From Lysobacterales bacterium (GTDB lineage: Bacteria > Pseudomonadota > Gammaproteobacteria > Xanthomonadales > SZUA-38), in the NCBI GenBank assembly GCA_030065125.1, contig JASJDM010000049.1, positions 1 to 56,333 on the forward strand: 56,333 bases of DNA. The letters run 5' to 3'. The notes beneath the pieces were generated by a model, which saw only the letters and a program-made list of their open reading frames with translations, did no database searches and was not told the origin of the DNA. Shown here piece after piece: positions 1 through 9,018 of this stretch (the stretch's first letter is position 1; the number at the start of each line of letters is the position of its first letter). The translations under genes and the position numbers were made by a program.

Positions 1-20
1 CGGTAAATCCGGCCATTACT

Positions 21-252
21 TATGCGCCTCATTTCCGGCTCGGAATGGCCCACGTAAGCTCGTTATGCATCCCTATGGGCGCCATCTACTGAGCAAAACA
101 ACTGGGTTGGGTAGGTCCGACCCTGGGAATTGGCTATATGCGCCTCATATCCGGCTCGGAATGGCCCACGCAAGCTCGTTATGCATCCCCATGGGCGCCA
201 TCTACTGAGCAAAACAACTGGGTTGGGTAGGTCCGACCCTGGGAATTGGCCA
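21..252. repeat. Tandem duplication, two copies of a 116-bp unit
   Basis: Copy 1 spans 21-136 and copy 2 spans 137-252, head to tail with a period of exactly 116 bp. I see only about four substitutions between them (for example catttccgg versus catatccgg, cacgtaagc versus cacgcaagc, and a final ggcta versus ggcca), so the duplication is recent. Neither copy carries a convincing coding frame. The window begins inside or just before the array, so further copies may lie to the left. Confidence 0.9.
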
Positions 253-580
253 AGCTCTAAGGGACGGACAGCTGCGTCGAGTTCTATCGAATTGGCACTC
301 CGGCTCGCCTCAGCTCAGTCTTGTCGCTCCAAATCGAAAAGGTCAGCCACAAGCCGTGGTTGCGATGCAAGACTTCTTGCTTGATCAGTTTGCACATGTC
401 GTAGCCAAGCCAGAACCATCGTGAGCATTGGGTTTGTCAAGAACTCAATTTGAGAGCCATGAGACAGGACCCCATTGTAGGGGCCTCTCTTCCGGACACC
501 CGCCACCTTTCAGGATTGTTGCAGTTTGGAAGGGGCTATCAGTCCCCCGGCAGGAGTCGACAAAATGGCACAAGTGAGGG
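253..580. other. Non-coding stretch downstream of the pqi genes
   Basis: No reading frame here has a ribosome-binding site or a recognisable protein. Short frames exist on both strands but overlap each other and show no family resemblance. It lies downstream of the last gene of the minus-strand operon (stop at 581). I saw no clear hairpin followed by a T-run, so the operon's terminator is not identified. A decayed mobile element cannot be excluded. Confidence 0.4.
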
Positions 581-1174
581 TCAATTAGTATGCTGGGCGC
601 CCTGCAGGACCGGTGCGAGGGAAGCAGCGACGTCCGAGCTGAGTAGAGCAATCTGTTCAACCTTAACTTTGACGATCTCACTGTATCCCGGCTGTGTCGT
701 TGCGGTTCGAAACCGAAACGCCTGGCCAGCAACTAGCCTACCATTCTCGTTGGAGTACGCCTTCCATCGGCCCCCGAAGACCACCTCGCCAGACTCACTA
801 CCATGAAACTGATCAACTTCAAGATCGACACGGAGCGCCGCATCCCCCAGATTTGTCGGTGCAGCTTCCACACGGTAGCCCGGCAATTCAGCATCCAGAT
901 GCAGGGCAAAGGACCGCCGGATGCCTCGGTCGAGCGGTTCTGCCCAGCGATGGTAGGTCGCCGGTCGCACTTCCTGTTCCGCGGTTCGTATTACCAGCGC
1001 TGGCTGTCGCAAGTACCTCGGTAGGTCGATCCGACCGAGTCCGACCGCGAGCTCACCGGTAATCGAGGTATTTTGCCCACCATCTGCTTGGGTGGAGAGG
1101 ACGTAATGGCGGGCCTCGGGAACATTGGCACAGGCCGCCAGACTCAACACTAAGATGATTGCTACCGTTCTCAT
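581..1174 (-). CDS. pqiC: PqiC-like ABC-type transport auxiliary lipoprotein
   Basis: A 197-residue outer-membrane lipoprotein. The N-terminus is a short hydrophobic signal ending in the lipobox-like LAAC (Cys15), followed by ARHYVLS, typical of the PqiC/DUF330 family. In E. coli, PqiC forms an outer-membrane ring that receives the tip of the PqiB tunnel and is thought to help move lipids between the two membranes. The ATG overlaps the stop of pqiB by 4 bp (ATGA), so the two are translationally coupled. This is the last gene of the minus-strand operon that begins at 11370. Family assignment is by gene order and sequence look, not by search. Confidence 0.85.
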   Translation of the reverse strand: MRTVAIILVLSLAACANVPEARHYVLSTQADGGQNTSITGELAVGLGRIDLPRYLRQPALVIRTAEQEVRPATYHRWAEPLDRGIRRSFALHLDAELPGYRVEAAPTNLGDAALRVDLEVDQFHGSESGEVVFGGRWKAYSNENGRLVAGQAFRFRTATTQPGYSEIVKVKVEQIALLSSDVAASLAPVLQGAQHTN

Positions 1175-2808
1175 GGTTGTTTCGCTCCGGGCACTGGGTC
1201 AAATTTTCTCGCCGACGACATGAGCAGAGCACTGGGTTTGGCATTTAGCGTCTGCATAAGCTGCTCTACCGCCGTTAGGCTCGTGCTTAACTCCTCCAGC
1301 ATCCGCTGAAGATCGTCATACATGATCGAACCTGGCCCATAGCCCCCCAGCAGGTTTTCAAATTCAGACAGCGAGCGTCGTAGATCAGCGGGGAGCGTCT
1401 GTGTGGATTCATGTGCCAAGATGCCGTCCAGTTCGTCTAAAGCAGCAGTCCCAGCCTCTGCGGTTCGGCTGATTTCATCCAGCGCGCCTTTAGCACTGGC
1501 CAACGTGTTTTCAAGTGGTAGGCCCTGGAGTTTTTCCAGCACCGCGCTTATCTGATGCTCGATCTGTTCCAGACCGCTGGATATTGAGGGAAACACCTCA
1601 TAGGTCCCAGCTGTCTCAATGGACGCTGGCGCTGGGTCATCATAGAAATCGAGGGCAACGAACAGTCGACCGGTCACAAGGTTCCCGTTTTTGAGCGATG
1701 CCCGTAGTCCTGACTTAACCCCTGCTTCTAGCACCCGGACAAACTCTGCGACGCCCTCTTCCGAGTCGGGGAGGTTAACGCGCGCCGGATCGAGCCGAAT
1801 CAAAACGGGCACCCTGATATGGCCATCGGCACCAAATGCCACCTGGTCCGGCACGTAATCGAAAGAGATGCCCTGTACCGTGCCAACCTGAATGCCGCGG
1901 TAATGCACCGGCGCGCCGACAACCAACCCGCGTACTGAGGTATCGAGCAGCAGAATGTAGTCTTTATGGGTTGTAAACGGATGCGTATCGATACTGCTGC
2001 GGTTTGGAAACAGGTCAAATCTGCTATACGGTTCGACCGGGTCTCCCGCTGAGGCATCTTTGGGCAAGTCAAAAGAGACTCCTCCCAGCAGCAAAGCTTC
2101 CATCGATTGCGTCGTAACCGACAGGCCATCAGCGCTCATTTGCATAGAAATTCCGCTAGCGTCCCAGAATCGGGTGTTTACGTTGACCAAACCATGGTAC
2201 GGCGCTTCAACAAACACACCGAAGCGCCCCCCGCCCGATTCAGTATTGAGTTCTGCGCTCTCTATTCGCCCCACTGTGTAACCGCGGTACAACACCGGAT
2301 TGCCCACGCGTAGCGTGCTTGGGCTCTCACCTTCGAGTACGACGTGCAGACCCTCCGCAGAAGCAGGGGTTACCGGTATGTTGTCCAGACCTCGGTAGAC
2401 TCTTGCTCCCAACTCCCCCACACCTGGCGAAACCTCAATGTAGGCGCCGGAGAGTAGCGTGCCGAGGCCGGATATGCCCGCCGGCCCCAGCTGCGGTCGA
2501 ACAACCCAGAACTGGGTGTCGGTACGGAGCAGATGTTGTGCTTCCTGATCAAGTCGGGCTTGCACCGTCACGCCGTCCATCGATCCCGTCAGCTCAATGC
2601 CTTCCACCAGACCCAGTTCAACGGCACGAAGTTTGATCTTGGTCTTTCCAACCTCAATTCCCTCAGCCGTGGAAAAGGTAATAGACACCAGCGGCCCCTT
2701 GGTCATTTGCGTGTGAGCCACCATCCAGACGCCGAGAATTGCGGCAATGATCGGAATAATCCAGATCGCTGAAAACCGTCTTTTTTCGCTGATATGAGGT
2801 TCAGTCAT
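1171..2808 (-). CDS. pqiB: PqiB-like MCE-domain protein (intermembrane lipid transport)
   Basis: About 545 residues from the ATG at 2808 (MTEPHISEKRR), close to E. coli PqiB. I prefer this start to a frame opening at 2898 because the longer N-terminus is antisense-like sequence inside pqiA and the shorter one leads straight into the membrane anchor (WIIPIIAAILGVWMV). Three MCE repeats are visible, near GPLVSITF, LHVVLEGES and DYILLLDTS, each carrying a VG-x-x-V/I-x-x-RG-like core. A helical C-terminus follows, with LSEFENLLGG and DLQRMLEELS. MCE proteins of this type form hexameric tubes spanning the periplasm that carry lipids. The start lies inside the end of pqiA (8-bp overlap) and the stop overlaps pqiC. 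Confidence 0.9.
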   Translation of the reverse strand: MTEPHISEKRRFSAIWIIPIIAAILGVWMVAHTQMTKGPLVSITFSTAEGIEVGKTKIKLRAVELGLVEGIELTGSMDGVTVQARLDQEAQHLLRTDTQFWVVRPQLGPAGISGLGTLLSGAYIEVSPGVGELGARVYRGLDNIPVTPASAEGLHVVLEGESPSTLRVGNPVLYRGYTVGRIESAELNTESGGGRFGVFVEAPYHGLVNVNTRFWDASGISMQMSADGLSVTTQSMEALLLGGVSFDLPKDASAGDPVEPYSRFDLFPNRSSIDTHPFTTHKDYILLLDTSVRGLVVGAPVHYRGIQVGTVQGISFDYVPDQVAFGADGHIRVPVLIRLDPARVNLPDSEEGVAEFVRVLEAGVKSGLRASLKNGNLVTGRLFVALDFYDDPAPASIETAGTYEVFPSISSGLEQIEHQISAVLEKLQGLPLENTLASAKGALDEISRTAEAGTAALDELDGILAHESTQTLPADLRRSLSEFENLLGGYGPGSIMYDDLQRMLEELSTSLTAVEQLMQTLNAKPSALLMSSARKFDPVPGAKQP

Positions 2809-3436
2809 GAGTCGTTTCCATAGGCAAGGTCGCGTCCCAAATGAGACGTGTATCAAAGGAATGGGCGGCCAGCATCGTCGATACCACAGCGCCCGCAAAC
2901 GCCAGACCCGCGCCCCCAGGGTGAATCACCAGCAGCCCGCTGAGCTGAATGAGCGCCACCAAAATTGCAATTACAAATACGTCTACCATCGACCAGCGCC
3001 CAACGATTTCCGTCAGTCGGTAGAGCACCGTCCGCTGGCCGGGTTGCCTGCGCGATCGACGTGAAACGGTCCAGCACAAGGCCAGCAGGACAAATATCTT
3101 CGCTACGGGAATTAACACGCTAGCGACAAAAATCACCAGCGCAATGGGGTACGACCCATGGCTCCATAACGCCGCTACACCCCCCATGATGGTGTTGCTG
3201 GTAACGCGCCCCAGCTGCTCTGTGTACATGATTGGCAGCACGTTGGCGGGAACTAGTAAAATTCCAGACGTGACCAGCAACGCAACCGTCGTCTCGATAC
3301 TGTTTGGCACTCTGAGGTGCAGCGGGCTCTTGCATCGGCTGCACTGCTGCGTTTGCCCCGGCGGCGACAGTGCTCCGCAAGTGTGGCACACGGCCCGATT
3401 GGCTGCGGCGGCGCTACCTCTAGAGAAGCTGCTCAT
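2801..3436 (-). CDS. pqiA: PqiA-like inner-membrane protein, second half-size copy
   Basis: A 211-residue membrane protein. A zinc-ribbon-like pair, CHTC and CSRC, lies at about residues 18-36, followed by four hydrophobic segments (for example VALLVTSGILLVPANVLPI and IALVIFVASVLIPVAKIFVLLALC). The sequence PANVLPIMYTEQLG is characteristic of PqiA modules. E. coli PqiA is about 417 residues and holds two such modules in one chain; here each module is its own gene. It overlaps the upstream module gene by 4 bp and the downstream pqiB by 8 bp. Its presumed role is the inner-membrane partner of the PqiB tube. Confidence 0.88.
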   Translation of the reverse strand: MSSFSRGSAAAANRAVCHTCGALSPPGQTQQCSRCKSPLHLRVPNSIETTVALLVTSGILLVPANVLPIMYTEQLGRVTSNTIMGGVAALWSHGSYPIALVIFVASVLIPVAKIFVLLALCWTVSRRSRRQPGQRTVLYRLTEIVGRWSMVDVFVIAILVALIQLSGLLVIHPGGAGLAFAGAVVSTMLAAHSFDTRLIWDATLPMETTHD

Positions 3437-4032
3437 GACGCGTTCTCAATAGCCCGCCAGAGCTGATGACGATCGAGACAGGCCAGAGCAGCGGTCAAAC
3501 AAATCGCAAACCCTGCAAAAGCCCAGAACGAAACGCCCAATGTGACCGTGGCGAGCGACGCGATTTTCGTGAAGCTCACGAGCACACCTATCAGGAACAC
3601 CTCCACCATGCTCCATGGCTGAACGAACGTGACAAATCGACCAAGTACGGCCAGCCAGGAAACTCGCAGGTTCAGCACGATGGCGCCGAGAAGAATCACC
3701 AGGCCCATGGTCAGCAACCCGGGCGCTACGATGGTGAATGCGAACACGATGATGGCAAGCGCACTGCTGCCCTCAGCATGAAGCTGGCCTGCGCTCTCGG
3801 GCAGCGTGATGACCTGCTCAATCCCCCCTGACTTGAACGCCAAAAATGGAAAGAGATTGGCAACGATCAACAAAAATGTCGCCGCAAGCGCATAGGCGAG
3901 CGCTCGATGGTGGCCATCCGGATTATGGGCTGCTATCGTCGATCCGCAGCGCGGACAGCGAGCGCGCTGCCCAGGGTCCAGCGACGGCGGATTGATCAGC
4001 AGATCACATTCCAGGCAGGCAAGCTCGTTCAC
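3433..4032 (-). CDS. pqiA: PqiA-like inner-membrane protein, first half-size copy
   Basis: 199 residues, starting with GTG at 4032 immediately after the TGA of the channel gene. CLEC and CPRC at about residues 5-31 form a zinc ribbon. Four membrane segments follow, including FLLIVANLFPFLAFKSGG, whose ANLFPFL is the PqiA signature. It corresponds to the N-terminal module of a full-length PqiA, and the next gene to the second module. The two genes share an ATGA overlap, which suggests stoichiometric synthesis and a heterodimer doing the work of one fused protein. That last point is inference. Confidence 0.87.
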   Translation of the reverse strand: MNELACLECDLLINPPSLDPGQRARCPRCGSTIAAHNPDGHHRALAYALAATFLLIVANLFPFLAFKSGGIEQVITLPESAGQLHAEGSSALAIIVFAFTIVAPGLLTMGLVILLGAIVLNLRVSWLAVLGRFVTFVQPWSMVEVFLIGVLVSFTKIASLATVTLGVSFWAFAGFAICLTAALACLDRHQLWRAIENAS

Positions 4033-4722
4033 TCACTCGCCTCCGGCGTGGGCAATCTGCAGACTGACCAAACGGGCAACAAGAACGGCGAGATAAACCT
4101 GACCGGCCATAGCCTGCAGATAGACGAACGCGCCAGCCTGTAGCGTATTGGGCGTGATGTCGCCGAAACCAAGCGTGGTGAGGGTGACAAAGCTGAAATA
4201 GACAAAGCCCTCAAAGACTTCCGTCGAGTTACCCGCGATAAGCCCGCGACTGGTGAATGCGTCCGGCTGCAGAATGTCGATCAACCCATAGCCAAAAGCG
4301 AACGCCAGACCCATCAGAAGATAAACGGCGAGCGCAGCATAAATGACCTCGGCCGTCACTCGTTGCCGGCGCTTGAAAACATCTTGCAGGATCACCAGGG
4401 CAAGGAACCCAAAAAACCCCAACCCGCTGATCAGGCTTAAAACGACAATCGTGTTTTGCGGGTCGTGCTCCGCCCAAAAGCCAAGGACCACGGTAGCAAT
4501 TGCCAGTGTACTGGCGATTATCAGCTGGATCTGACTTGACGACACCGCAAACACGCCGCTGACAAGCACCAGCAAAACGAGCAGGTCAACCACCCAGCCG
4601 CCCAGAAGCGTTAACGTCGGGTAAAGGGTCAGCAGCGCGAGCAGCCCTACAAATAGGTAGCGATAGCCCGATCGCACGTCGCGCGCTTTGCTCTTCGCAC
4701 CAAGAACCGTGGTGGGGCTCAT
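4033..4722 (-). CDS. Potassium-channel-like membrane protein
   Basis: 229 residues from the ATG at 4722 (MSPTTVLGAKSK). An upstream extension of the same frame runs antisense into the RND gene and is unlikely to be translated. About five or six hydrophobic stretches are visible. The last two flank a pore loop, SFVTLTTLGFGDITP, whose T-x-GFGD is a K+ selectivity-filter sequence, as in the Ion_trans_2 (two-TM/pore) channels. No RCK/TrkA nucleotide-binding domain follows; the protein ends shortly after the last helix. It sits 13 bp after the RND permease and abuts the first pqiA gene, so it is probably co-transcribed. Ion selectivity is inferred from the filter only. Confidence 0.82.
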   Translation of the reverse strand: MSPTTVLGAKSKARDVRSGYRYLFVGLLALLTLYPTLTLLGGWVVDLLVLLVLVSGVFAVSSSQIQLIIASTLAIATVVLGFWAEHDPQNTIVVLSLISGLGFFGFLALVILQDVFKRRQRVTAEVIYAALAVYLLMGLAFAFGYGLIDILQPDAFTSRGLIAGNSTEVFEGFVYFSFVTLTTLGFGDITPNTLQAGAFVYLQAMAGQVYLAVLVARLVSLQIAHAGGE

Positions 4723-4735
4723 TGCTTGGATCCCC

Positions 4736-7700
4736 CTATGCGACCGTGGGCGTCTGCCCGGGCTCCACGGCGGTGGTTTTCCTGCGCTGATAGTCAAAAC
4801 CGCGGAAACTGACCCTAAAGAAGAGGGTATAGAGCAGCGGCACGACACCCAGCGTGAGGGCCGTTGCAAACACGATTCCAAAAATGATCGTCACGGCCAT
4901 AGACTCCCAGAGTGGCCCGCCTCCGAGCCAAAGCGGAATCATTCCACCAACGGTTGTCAGGGTGGTTAGAAGAATGGGCCTAAGCCGCTGCTGGCAGGCC
5001 TCAATGATGGCCAGATCCGGAGGCAGCCCGTTGTCGTCCATTTCTATCTTGAAACGATCGATCAGAACGATGGCGTTATTGATCACGATCCCCGCCAGGG
5101 ATATCACACCAAGCATGGACATAAACCCGAACGGCTGTCCGGTGGCCAAGAGGCCCAGCACCACTCCAATTAGGGCAAGCGGAATGGTCAGCAAGATAAT
5201 CGCGCCGCGGCGAAACGAGTTGAACTGGCCAATCAGCAGCAACACGATGATCAAAAGGCCAATCGGGAGCTTTTCAGCAATGGAGGACTCCGCGATACCA
5301 GAGGTTTCCCACTCTCCACCAAATTCCCAGGTATAGCCAAAAGGCCAGCTTTCTTCCTGTTCGCGGAGCCAGGGTTCAAGTGCCTGGTTGACTTCAAACG
5401 CCGTGGTGCCCGGCGCAACAAGCGACTCTACGGAAACCGTTCGAAGGCGATTGCGGCGTTTGATTTTTGCTGACTCCCAATAGACTTTTGGTTCAGCCAC
5501 CTGGCTCAAAGGCACGGACTCACCGGTTTGAGGGGAGTACACCGCGAGATTGCCGAGGCGGGTGAAATCAGTCCGCTCGTTTCCGGTGGAGCGCATGACG
5601 ATGGGAATCAGCTCGTCACGCTCGCGAAACTGGGTTGTCTCGAGCCCCGTCAGGTATGTCTGCATAGACAGCGCCACATCTTGATTGGTGACCCCGGCGA
5701 GCTGTGCCCGACGGGTATCGATTTCGAATACGACTTTCTTTGCTCGCGGTCCCCAGTCGTCGCTGATCTGTTTGGTGCCCTCGATTGACCGGAGCTTCTT
5801 TTTGACCTGATCTGCAATGGCAAACAGGTTGTCGGTGTCGCGACCAGACAATCGGATCGCTACGGGAGGCCAGGCCTCATCGCCCAGCGGCAGAGGCTTG
5901 ACCGTGGGTTTAACGTCAGGGAAGTGATCTGCGAGAAAGGTCTCGATTCCAGGAATCAAAGTATCCAGAATCACACCTCGATCCGTGGCGTTGGCCACGA
6001 CGATCGCGTAGTTCCGCTGCGGCGCCTTGGGGTTATAGGACAGGTTAAATTTTGGCGCGCCTGAGCCAATGTAGGCGGCCCAGTTCAGCACACCTGGTTG
6101 GTCACCCGTTGAGCGGTATTGCTCATTCAGGTGATCCTCCAGCGCCTTCACGATGCTTTCGGTGCGATAAATCGGGCTACCAACCGGCGTTTCGATTTCT
6201 ACGGTGAAGGTCGGGCGGTCGTTGGGAGGAAAGAAGATACTCTCAACGTAGTTGAATCCCTGGAGGCTCAGCACGAAAACGCCCACAACACCAGCAACGG
6301 AAATTACCGGTCGTTTCACCATCGAGGTGAGCACGCCCCGGTAACCGCGGTAAAGCGCGGAATCAAATTCATCAGTCTCGCTGCCGGACTTCAGCTTCAC
6401 CTTCATGAACAGCACACACAGCATCGGAATCAGCGTCAACGCCATGACCCAGGAGGCCAGCAGCGTCATCGTCACCACATAGAACAACGTTGCGGTGTAC
6501 TCCCCGGTCTCCGATTGAGCCAGGGCAATCGGCAAAAACGCGGCCGCCGTAGTGAGCGACGAGGTCAGCAGGGGAATCTTCAGTTCTCTGGCAGAATCGA
6601 TTGCCGCTTGCTTTGCCTTTTTCCCATCCTCCATCTGGACCATGATGCTTTCGGCCATCACAATCGCATTGTCGACCAGCATGCCCAGCGCAATGATCAG
6701 GGACGCCAGCGACATCTGATCCAAACCGATATTGAACAGCGACATGACAAACAGCGTCAGCACCATGGTCATGGGAATAAGGCTGGCAACAATCAGGCCA
6801 GTGCGCAGCCCCAGAAACACCAACATGACAATTGCAACGATCGCGATCGCTTGGTAGAGATTGCCGACAAACGACGCGATTTTGCTATCGACCACGCTGT
6901 CCTGGTCGAGCAATTTCTCAAACTCGATTCCAATCGGGTAGGTCTGACGAATCCGTTCGAACAGTTCATCGATCGTGCGGCCCAGCTCGATGATGCTTCC
7001 GCCGTCGCGCAGCGATATGGCAATGCCTATCGCGTCCTCACCGCTCGCCCGCATCTTGACGATGGGTTCAGCGTAACCGCGCTGAACGTCGACCAGATCC
7101 TCCAGCCTTACGATAGTGTCGCTGCCCGGCAACCGCAGCACCGCGCGGCGGATCTCTTCAATACTCATGAAATTGCCGCTGGGTTCCAGCGAAATCCGCT
7201 CATACTCAAGATTGACGTCGCCCCCGGGCAGAATGATGTTCTGCGCCGTCAGCGTCTGCTGCAGCCACTGAGGAGACAGCCCCATCTCCGCCAGGCGGGC
7301 ATTGTTGTACTCCACGTAAACCCGGTCGTCCTGCAGACCATAGAGCTCTACCTTGGCCACGTCTGAAAGCAGCAGCAGTTCGTTGCGAACCTGCTTGGCC
7401 ACTTCCCGAAGCTGGCGGTAGTCAAAGCCGTCCCCGGTGAGCGCATACTGGATGCCGAAGACGTCACCGAATTCATCGTTCACGACCGGGCCGATCACCG
7501 TGTCCGGAAGTTCGGCTCGCGCGGCATCCACCTTGCGCCGCAGCTTGTCCCAGATCGGGCGCATCTCTTTGAGGTCCTTTTTGATCTCGGCGTACACCAC
7601 TGAGAAACCGGTAGAGCTCTCGCTGCGAACCACACGCAGCTCGGGCATCTGCTGGATCATTTTCTCCAGCTTGTCGGTCACCAGCAGTTCGACGCGTTCC

Positions 7701-7867
7701 GGGCTAGCACCGGGAAACACTGTCTGGACTTCCGCCACCCGGACAATAAATCCTGGATCTTCGCTGCGGGGCATGTTGATATAGGCACCGATTCCGGCAA
7801 ACGCCAGAATGAGAAGGATCGTAGTAGCAGTGCGATTTTTTTCGATTGCGAGTCGCGTGATATCCAT
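4736..7867 (-). CDS. RND-family efflux permease (AcrB/MMPL type)
   Basis: About 1043 residues, the usual size for a tripartite-pump RND permease. The ATG at 7867 (MDITRLAIEKNRTA) gives the standard N-terminus; a TTG two codons earlier is possible. There is one TM helix, a large periplasmic loop starting PRSEDPGF, a block of TM helices 2-6, a second periplasmic half after VESIFFPPNDRP, and a second block of five TM helices. The TM4 region reads GMLVDNAIVMAES. Drug pumps usually have DD here, and this one has D-N, so the proton relay retains one Asp. The gene starts 2 bp after the adaptor stop. Substrate cannot be told from sequence. Confidence 0.93.
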   Translation of the reverse strand: MDITRLAIEKNRTATTILLILAFAGIGAYINMPRSEDPGFIVRVAEVQTVFPGASPERVELLVTDKLEKMIQQMPELRVVRSESSTGFSVVYAEIKKDLKEMRPIWDKLRRKVDAARAELPDTVIGPVVNDEFGDVFGIQYALTGDGFDYRQLREVAKQVRNELLLLSDVAKVELYGLQDDRVYVEYNNARLAEMGLSPQWLQQTLTAQNIILPGGDVNLEYERISLEPSGNFMSIEEIRRAVLRLPGSDTIVRLEDLVDVQRGYAEPIVKMRASGEDAIGIAISLRDGGSIIELGRTIDELFERIRQTYPIGIEFEKLLDQDSVVDSKIASFVGNLYQAIAIVAIVMLVFLGLRTGLIVASLIPMTMVLTLFVMSLFNIGLDQMSLASLIIALGMLVDNAIVMAESIMVQMEDGKKAKQAAIDSARELKIPLLTSSLTTAAAFLPIALAQSETGEYTATLFYVVTMTLLASWVMALTLIPMLCVLFMKVKLKSGSETDEFDSALYRGYRGVLTSMVKRPVISVAGVVGVFVLSLQGFNYVESIFFPPNDRPTFTVEIETPVGSPIYRTESIVKALEDHLNEQYRSTGDQPGVLNWAAYIGSGAPKFNLSYNPKAPQRNYAIVVANATDRGVILDTLIPGIETFLADHFPDVKPTVKPLPLGDEAWPPVAIRLSGRDTDNLFAIADQVKKKLRSIEGTKQISDDWGPRAKKVVFEIDTRRAQLAGVTNQDVALSMQTYLTGLETTQFRERDELIPIVMRSTGNERTDFTRLGNLAVYSPQTGESVPLSQVAEPKVYWESAKIKRRNRLRTVSVESLVAPGTTAFEVNQALEPWLREQEESWPFGYTWEFGGEWETSGIAESSIAEKLPIGLLIIVLLLIGQFNSFRRGAIILLTIPLALIGVVLGLLATGQPFGFMSMLGVISLAGIVINNAIVLIDRFKIEMDDNGLPPDLAIIEACQQRLRPILLTTLTTVGGMIPLWLGGGPLWESMAVTIIFGIVFATALTLGVVPLLYTLFFRVSFRGFDYQRRKTTAVEPGQTPTVA

Positions 7868-7869
7868 CG

Positions 7870-8982
7870 TCAAAGCCCCACCGCGTTGTTCTCTAGAAGT
7901 CGCACCGTTAGACCATCCTGGATCCTTCGCACGCCGGCGGTTGCCACGTACTCACCCTCGGCCAGTCCGTCGGCGATCACCAGCTCGCCACGGTCAGTGA
8001 TCTCGCCAACCACAACGGCACGTCGTCGAGCCGTCCATGCATCACCACCCTGCTCGAGGGTGTACACGAAGTTGCCGTCCCGATCCTCGCCCACGGCAAC
8101 TGTGGGCAGTGCGATACGGCCCTCCCGCTCAGGCAGGCGGAATGCCATGTGTACGTCAGCCACCATTCCGCTACGCAGCTCAGGGCAGGCGCCCGTCAGC
8201 TGAGCGGTTACTGGGTAGGTTGCGCCAGCAGCGCCCGAGGCAACGCCAATCTCCGTGACGACGGCGTCCAATCGCTGTTCAGGAATAGCCTCTACGGTGA
8301 CCTCAACAGGCATGCTCGCCTCCACCCAGCCAATGTGTGTCTCGGGCAGATAAGCCTCGATCTGAGCGCAGCGTCCGCAGTTGAGCTGCAAGACCGGCTG
8401 TCCAGGGGCTACGTTTTCATTTTCTTTGACAAAGGTCTTCGCAACGGTGCAAGCCTGTGGAGCCCGGAGTGTGGTGTATGAAACCTGCAGCTCAGCACCG
8501 TGTACCTGCTCTCGTGCGGCAGCGACCATCGCCTCGGCGGATTCGAACGCGGCTTGCGCCCGATCCAAATCCGCCTTGGCCGCGTTGCTGTTTTCGTAAA
8601 GCTCGGTAGTCCGATCGTACTCGACGCTGGCGTTACGCAGCTGAGCAATCGCCGTTGCAAGTCCCGCCTGTGCCTGCTGGAGCGCAACGCGATAGTCCCG
8701 CTGGTCGAGACGCGCCAGCAGATCGCCCGCCGCAACGGTATCCCCAACCGATACGGGTCTATCGACCACGGTACCAGCTACCTTAAAGCTCATCTGAGCA
8801 TCCACCTCAGCTTTGGTGACGCCTGAATAGGTCTGCAGATCGTCGGCGGCGGCGGCCAAAACCTGCACGTATTGAACAGGCCTTGGAGCGGGCTCCTGAG
8901 GTGGAGCCTCTTGAGTGCATCCGACCAATGTGGCGAGAGCCATCAGAATCGCGTTTACTTTGAACGGGGTACTCTCAACCAT
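7870..8982 (-). CDS. RND efflux periplasmic adaptor (membrane-fusion lipoprotein)
   Basis: About 370 residues. I chose the ATG at 8982 because it follows AGGGAGA at good spacing and gives a lipoprotein signal ending in LVGC. An ATG at 9018, immediately after the TolC-like stop, is an alternative. The order is typical of the HlyD/AcrA family: a biotinyl-lipoyl half (MSFKVAGTVVDRPVSVGDTV), a coiled-coil hairpin (YDRTTELYENSNAAKADLDRA), the second lipoyl half (TLRAPQACTVAKTFVKENENV), then beta-barrel and membrane-proximal domains. Many adaptors instead have a TM anchor; a lipid anchor fits the MexA/AcrA subgroup. It connects the upstream TolC-like protein to the downstream permease. Confidence 0.92.
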   Translation of the reverse strand: MVESTPFKVNAILMALATLVGCTQEAPPQEPAPRPVQYVQVLAAAADDLQTYSGVTKAEVDAQMSFKVAGTVVDRPVSVGDTVAAGDLLARLDQRDYRVALQQAQAGLATAIAQLRNASVEYDRTTELYENSNAAKADLDRAQAAFESAEAMVAAAREQVHGAELQVSYTTLRAPQACTVAKTFVKENENVAPGQPVLQLNCGRCAQIEAYLPETHIGWVEASMPVEVTVEAIPEQRLDAVVTEIGVASGAAGATYPVTAQLTGACPELRSGMVADVHMAFRLPEREGRIALPTVAVGEDRDGNFVYTLEQGGDAWTARRRAVVVGEITDRGELVIADGLAEGEYVATAGVRRIQDGLTVRLLENNAVGL

Positions 8983-9018
8983 TGTGGTTCTCCCTTGCGT
9001 GCGGCCGTGAGCGGCCAT

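Noticed and set aside
315..506. Short minus-strand frame as a transposase fragment
   Set aside because: I could not match it to any transposase motif. It overlaps other equally good frames.
6119..7366. Long plus-strand open frame (415 codons) inside the RND permease gene
   Set aside because: It is antisense to a clear permease, rich in Gln/His/Arg as expected for a complementary frame, and has no recognisable domain or RBS.
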